A stretch of DNA of 64,000 bases. It comes from CAYSSJ01 sp964433675. Its GTDB lineage: Bacteria > Cloacimonadota > Cloacimonadia > Cloacimonadales > TCS61. A program made the position numbers and the translations under genes. The stretch spans positions 1-64,000 of the forward strand of contig CAYSSJ010000010.1 of NCBI GenBank assembly GCA_964433675.1, written 5' to 3'. The first letter of the stretch is position 1. Every line of letters starts with the position of its first letter. Below are positions 61,816-64,000 of this stretch, in pieces. The notes beneath the pieces are model-generated. The model did not search any database. It was not told where the DNA came from and saw only the letters and a list, made by a program, of their open reading frames with translations.

Positions 61816-61948
61816 ATTTCACATCTATGATGAGGGTGAAATTTACAATCCCTGTTTTTCTGTCAAATTGTTTTTTAGAAAAATGCATATCGCTGCATTT
61901 CTGAGCAAGGGGAAAGCTTTTTTGAACTTTATCAGATAGTATGATTAT

Positions 61949-62782
61949 TTATTCAATCCTGAGAAACCTACTGAGCAAGCGGTAGCAAACTTCGAATCTA
62001 TAATCTTTATCCGAGCGCATATCAGAAATAGGGGTGATATCTTCTGCCAGGATTTTTCTTAGATTATCTTCATCTGGCATATTGGAATCGACGAGAAAGG
62101 CTTCTGTGTTCTTCAATCTGCGAGGATATTCGTTCAAACTGCCAGCTGCTAATTTCACGGCCGTTATTTTATCGTTTTCTATCCTTTTCATGCCTGCGAG
62201 CGACAATTTGGCTATAGCGAGAGATTTACGTGAACCGATCTTACGGTAAAATGTTTGCCAGTCTCTTTCTGCATCTTTAGAGATATGCACCGAGCCGATG
62301 ATTTCATTTGGCTTCATATTGAATTTCTTATAACCGAGATAGAAATCACTTAGAGGAAGTTTATGCATTTTCGATTTTGCCAATATTCTAATGCGGGCAT
62401 TTAGCACTAAAAGTAGTGGAACTGCATCGGCAGTCGGAGAGCCATTGGCGATGTTACCGCCCGGTGTTGCTACATTCTGTAGTAGCGGAGAGCCGAATTG
62501 CTTGAGTGAAGTTTGGAAATAGGGGAAATACTGCGCTATGATATCTGAGGTGATGAGTTCTCTAAAAGTGGTAAGGGCACCGACCACGATCTCTTCATCA
62601 AGCTCTTGGATACCATGCAGCTCTTTTAAATGATTGATGGAGATAACTGTACCATCAGTGATGATTTTCTTCTTGAGCTGAACATTAATATCGCTTCCGC
62701 CGGCAAGGAAATATTTCTTACCATCGGTTGCTTCACAATACCTAAAAAGTTCAGATAGGTTTTTCGGTTGATAGAAATTCAT
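61949..62782 (-). CDS. molybdenum hydroxylase FAD-binding subunit
   Basis: Medium subunit of a xanthine dehydrogenase/CO dehydrogenase-type enzyme that carries FAD and passes electrons from the Fe-S clusters. The 277 residues begin FYQPKNLSELF and show the FAD phosphate site KYFLAGGSDINVQLKKK, VISINHLKEL, the second FAD loop GGNIANGSPTADAVPLLLVL and the C-terminal domain FYRKIGSRKSLAIAKLSLA. I start at ATG 62782 because it forms an ATGA overlap with the Fe-S subunit stop; the 61 upstream codons lie inside that gene. The substrate of the complex is not known. Confidence 0.9.
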   Translation of the reverse strand: MNFYQPKNLSELFRYCEATDGKKYFLAGGSDINVQLKKKIITDGTVISINHLKELHGIQELDEEIVVGALTTFRELITSDIIAQYFPYFQTSLKQFGSPLLQNVATPGGNIANGSPTADAVPLLLVLNARIRILAKSKMHKLPLSDFYLGYKKFNMKPNEIIGSVHISKDAERDWQTFYRKIGSRKSLAIAKLSLAGMKRIENDKITAVKLAAGSLNEYPRRLKNTEAFLVDSNMPDEDNLRKILAEDITPISDMRSDKDYRFEVCYRLLSRFLRIE

Positions 62783-63255
62783 CTCATACCTCTCTCTTTT
62801 ACTCTTTGGCAGGTAAGCATCACTGCATCTATCACCTTCACATATCCGGTGCAACGGCAGATATTGCCGCTCAGGGCGTGTTTTATCTCCTGCTCGTCTG
62901 CTTCCGCTTTCTCTTTGATATAATGATAGGCAGCTACGACAAAACCGGGGAAACAAAAACCGCATTGGACTGCATTTACCTCATCGAAGCAATCTATCAG
63001 CAATTTGCCTAGCTCGGTTTCTGCTAAGTATTCTACTGTTTCCACTTTTTTATCGATCACATGAACTGCATTCATGATACAACTGGTCACCGGTAAACCG
63101 TTCAGAAGGATGCTGCAGGCGCCACATTCACCTTCACCGCAACCTTCTTTCGTACCACTTAAGCCAAAATCATCTCTCAGTACATCGATCAATCTCTTCA
63201 TCGGAGGAACATCTACGATCACATCATTCCCATTCAGACTAAATTTGATTTCCAT
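62779..63255 (-). CDS. molybdenum hydroxylase [2Fe-2S] subunit
   Basis: Small subunit with two [2Fe-2S] clusters. The N-terminal ferredoxin-like domain has the four cysteines in GTKEGCGEGECGACSILLNG plus TSCIM; the C-terminal helical domain has the second set in QCGFCFPGFVVAAYHY and GNICRCTGYVKVIDAV. The 158 residues match CoxS/XdhC-type small subunits. It lies one base after the large-subunit stop and overlaps the FAD subunit by 4 bases, the usual order in these operons being variable. Confidence 0.94.
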   Translation of the reverse strand: MEIKFSLNGNDVIVDVPPMKRLIDVLRDDFGLSGTKEGCGEGECGACSILLNGLPVTSCIMNAVHVIDKKVETVEYLAETELGKLLIDCFDEVNAVQCGFCFPGFVVAAYHYIKEKAEADEQEIKHALSGNICRCTGYVKVIDAVMLTCQRVKERGMR

Positions 63256-63256
63256 C

Positions 63257-64000
63257 CTAACCTCTATCCTTCATCGCTTGAAAAATTCTCTCCGGAGTGA
63301 GTGGCAACTCATCTATAAAAATACCGGTAGCATGATAAAACGCGTTTCTGAGTGCCGGAGCTGGAAAGTCCATCGGTAACTCTCCCAATCCTTTCGGCAA
63401 TAAGCTATCTTTGTACAAAAATTCCACTTCAATTTCCGGCATATCACTACTTGTCATCATAGTATAATCAGTCAGACCCTGTTTTCTGCCGAATCCTTTT
63501 TTGTAAAAAAACTCACTGAGACCAAACGCCAAGCCTTGGATGATACCGCCATGAGCCTGTCCCATAGCTATTGATGGATTAACTGTCTGACCCACATCCA
63601 TCACATTCCAACATTTCTTTATCTCCACCTCGTAAGTATCGGCATGAAAATAAATCTCCACTACGCAAGCAGCCCAGGAAAAATCTTTGTAGCCCACTCC
63701 CTGATAAGTGTCATCATCGAAATAAATATCCGGATCAGGTAGGAAGCGAGTTCTAAATTCGAGTGGGAAATCATCGGCGTTCGCTTTCACATAAGCAGAG
63801 AGGTCGGAGAACTGCAGATCTGCTTTGATTTGCAAAGCCAGCTTCCTGAGCAGATTACCGACAATGTAGATCGTTCGAGAAGCTACTGTAGGACCGCTAT
63901 TGGGAGTTTTACCGGTATTGGGATTGATCACTTTGGTTTTGGAAATAGGATGATCGATTGCTTCGCTAACCATCTGTGCAAGCGTAGTATAGGCACCTTG
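63257..64000 (-). CDS. molybdenum hydroxylase large subunit, 5' part missing at the window edge
   Basis: C-terminal 247 residues of the molybdopterin-binding subunit; the frame stays open through base 64000 (reading QGAYTTLAQ before the first internal Met), so the start lies outside. Visible marks are NSGPTVASRTIYIVGNLLRK, CWNVMDVGQTVNPSIAMGQ, HGGIIQGLAFGLSEF and KGLGELPMDFPAPALRNAF, where the Glu of GLGELP is in the position of the catalytic glutamate of xanthine dehydrogenase-type enzymes. Purines or other N-heterocycles are plausible substrates. The Mo-cofactor protein MobB-like at 15311-15940 could serve it. Confidence 0.9.
   Translation of the reverse strand, partial: QGAYTTLAQMVSEAIDHPISKTKVINPNTGKTPNSGPTVASRTIYIVGNLLRKLALQIKADLQFSDLSAYVKANADDFPLEFRTRFLPDPDIYFDDDTYQGVGYKDFSWAACVVEIYFHADTYEVEIKKCWNVMDVGQTVNPSIAMGQAHGGIIQGLAFGLSEFFYKKGFGRKQGLTDYTMMTSSDMPEIEVEFLYKDSLLPKGLGELPMDFPAPALRNAFYHATGIFIDELPLTPERIFQAMKDRG

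Overview
The window looks like about 64 kb of chromosome from a Gram-negative, probably anaerobic bacterium of the FCB side of the tree. My best guess is the candidate phylum Cloacimonadota or a close relative. The reasons are a huge secreted protein ending in a type IX-style sorting domain (NHPNPFNP start, KMILMK end), a TonB-dependent receptor, lipoproteins with lipoboxes, ECF transporters, a rubrerythrin-like protein, and a DUF6754 membrane cluster common in uncultured lineages. The phylum is an inference: there is no rRNA here. I see no insertion sequence, prophage or CRISPR array.

Layout. 65-4218 (minus) is a tight operon: SpoU-type RNA methyltransferase, dihydrouridine synthase, TPR protein and a Zn/Mn-type ABC ATPase and permease. 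4377-7547 holds a ChaN-like protein and two MscS-type channels that converge and overlap. 7547-10985 (minus) runs murI, an unknown gene, pyrG and the second mscS. 11264-14712 (plus) has two small unknown genes and lon. 14709-19223 (minus) carries a DUF6754-centred set of four membrane proteins, then a MobB-like GTPase and a small kinase-fold protein. 19391-24693 has ecfT (with a tiny upstream ORF), then a divergent TrmB-type regulator followed at 8 bp by the 1133-residue secreted protein. A 1076-residue PAS/GAF histidine kinase follows.

28153-35249 (minus) is the most striking region: eight genes coupled by overlapping starts and stops. They encode a lipoprotein, an ECF S component, a secreted protein, a phosphatase-superfamily lipoprotein, a small anchored protein, two ECF ATPases and a TonB receptor. 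Several extracytoplasmic members appear to be built from one repeated beta module resembling the SUOX/molybdopterin-binding fold. A structured leader that may be a riboswitch lies in front. I read this as a complete uptake route across both membranes for an unidentified cofactor or vitamin; the T subunit would have to come from elsewhere, for example the ecfT at 19391-20119.

35453-46262 contains a lone Schlafen/AlbA-type gene, bioY, a short CDF-like transporter, NAD salvage (pncB, pncA), a TPS-TPP fusion whose phosphatase half has lost its catalytic residues, a small membrane protein behind a near-consensus sigma-54 promoter, yhbY, a PAP2-like protein, a NUDIX hydrolase, an EamA exporter and a rubrerythrin-like protein. 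46297-57076 (minus) has an M3 peptidase, a nitroreductase and five two-component genes, including an NtrC-type sigma-54 activator. 57265-61815 has five tRNA genes (two Gln, two Ser, one Val) and the chain polysaccharide deacetylase - uppP - holA - era. The right edge (61949-64000) holds a three-subunit molybdenum hydroxylase, cut off by the window end.

Many genes are coupled by 4-base ATGA overlaps, which settled several start choices. Functions are assigned from motifs read by eye; no database search was possible.
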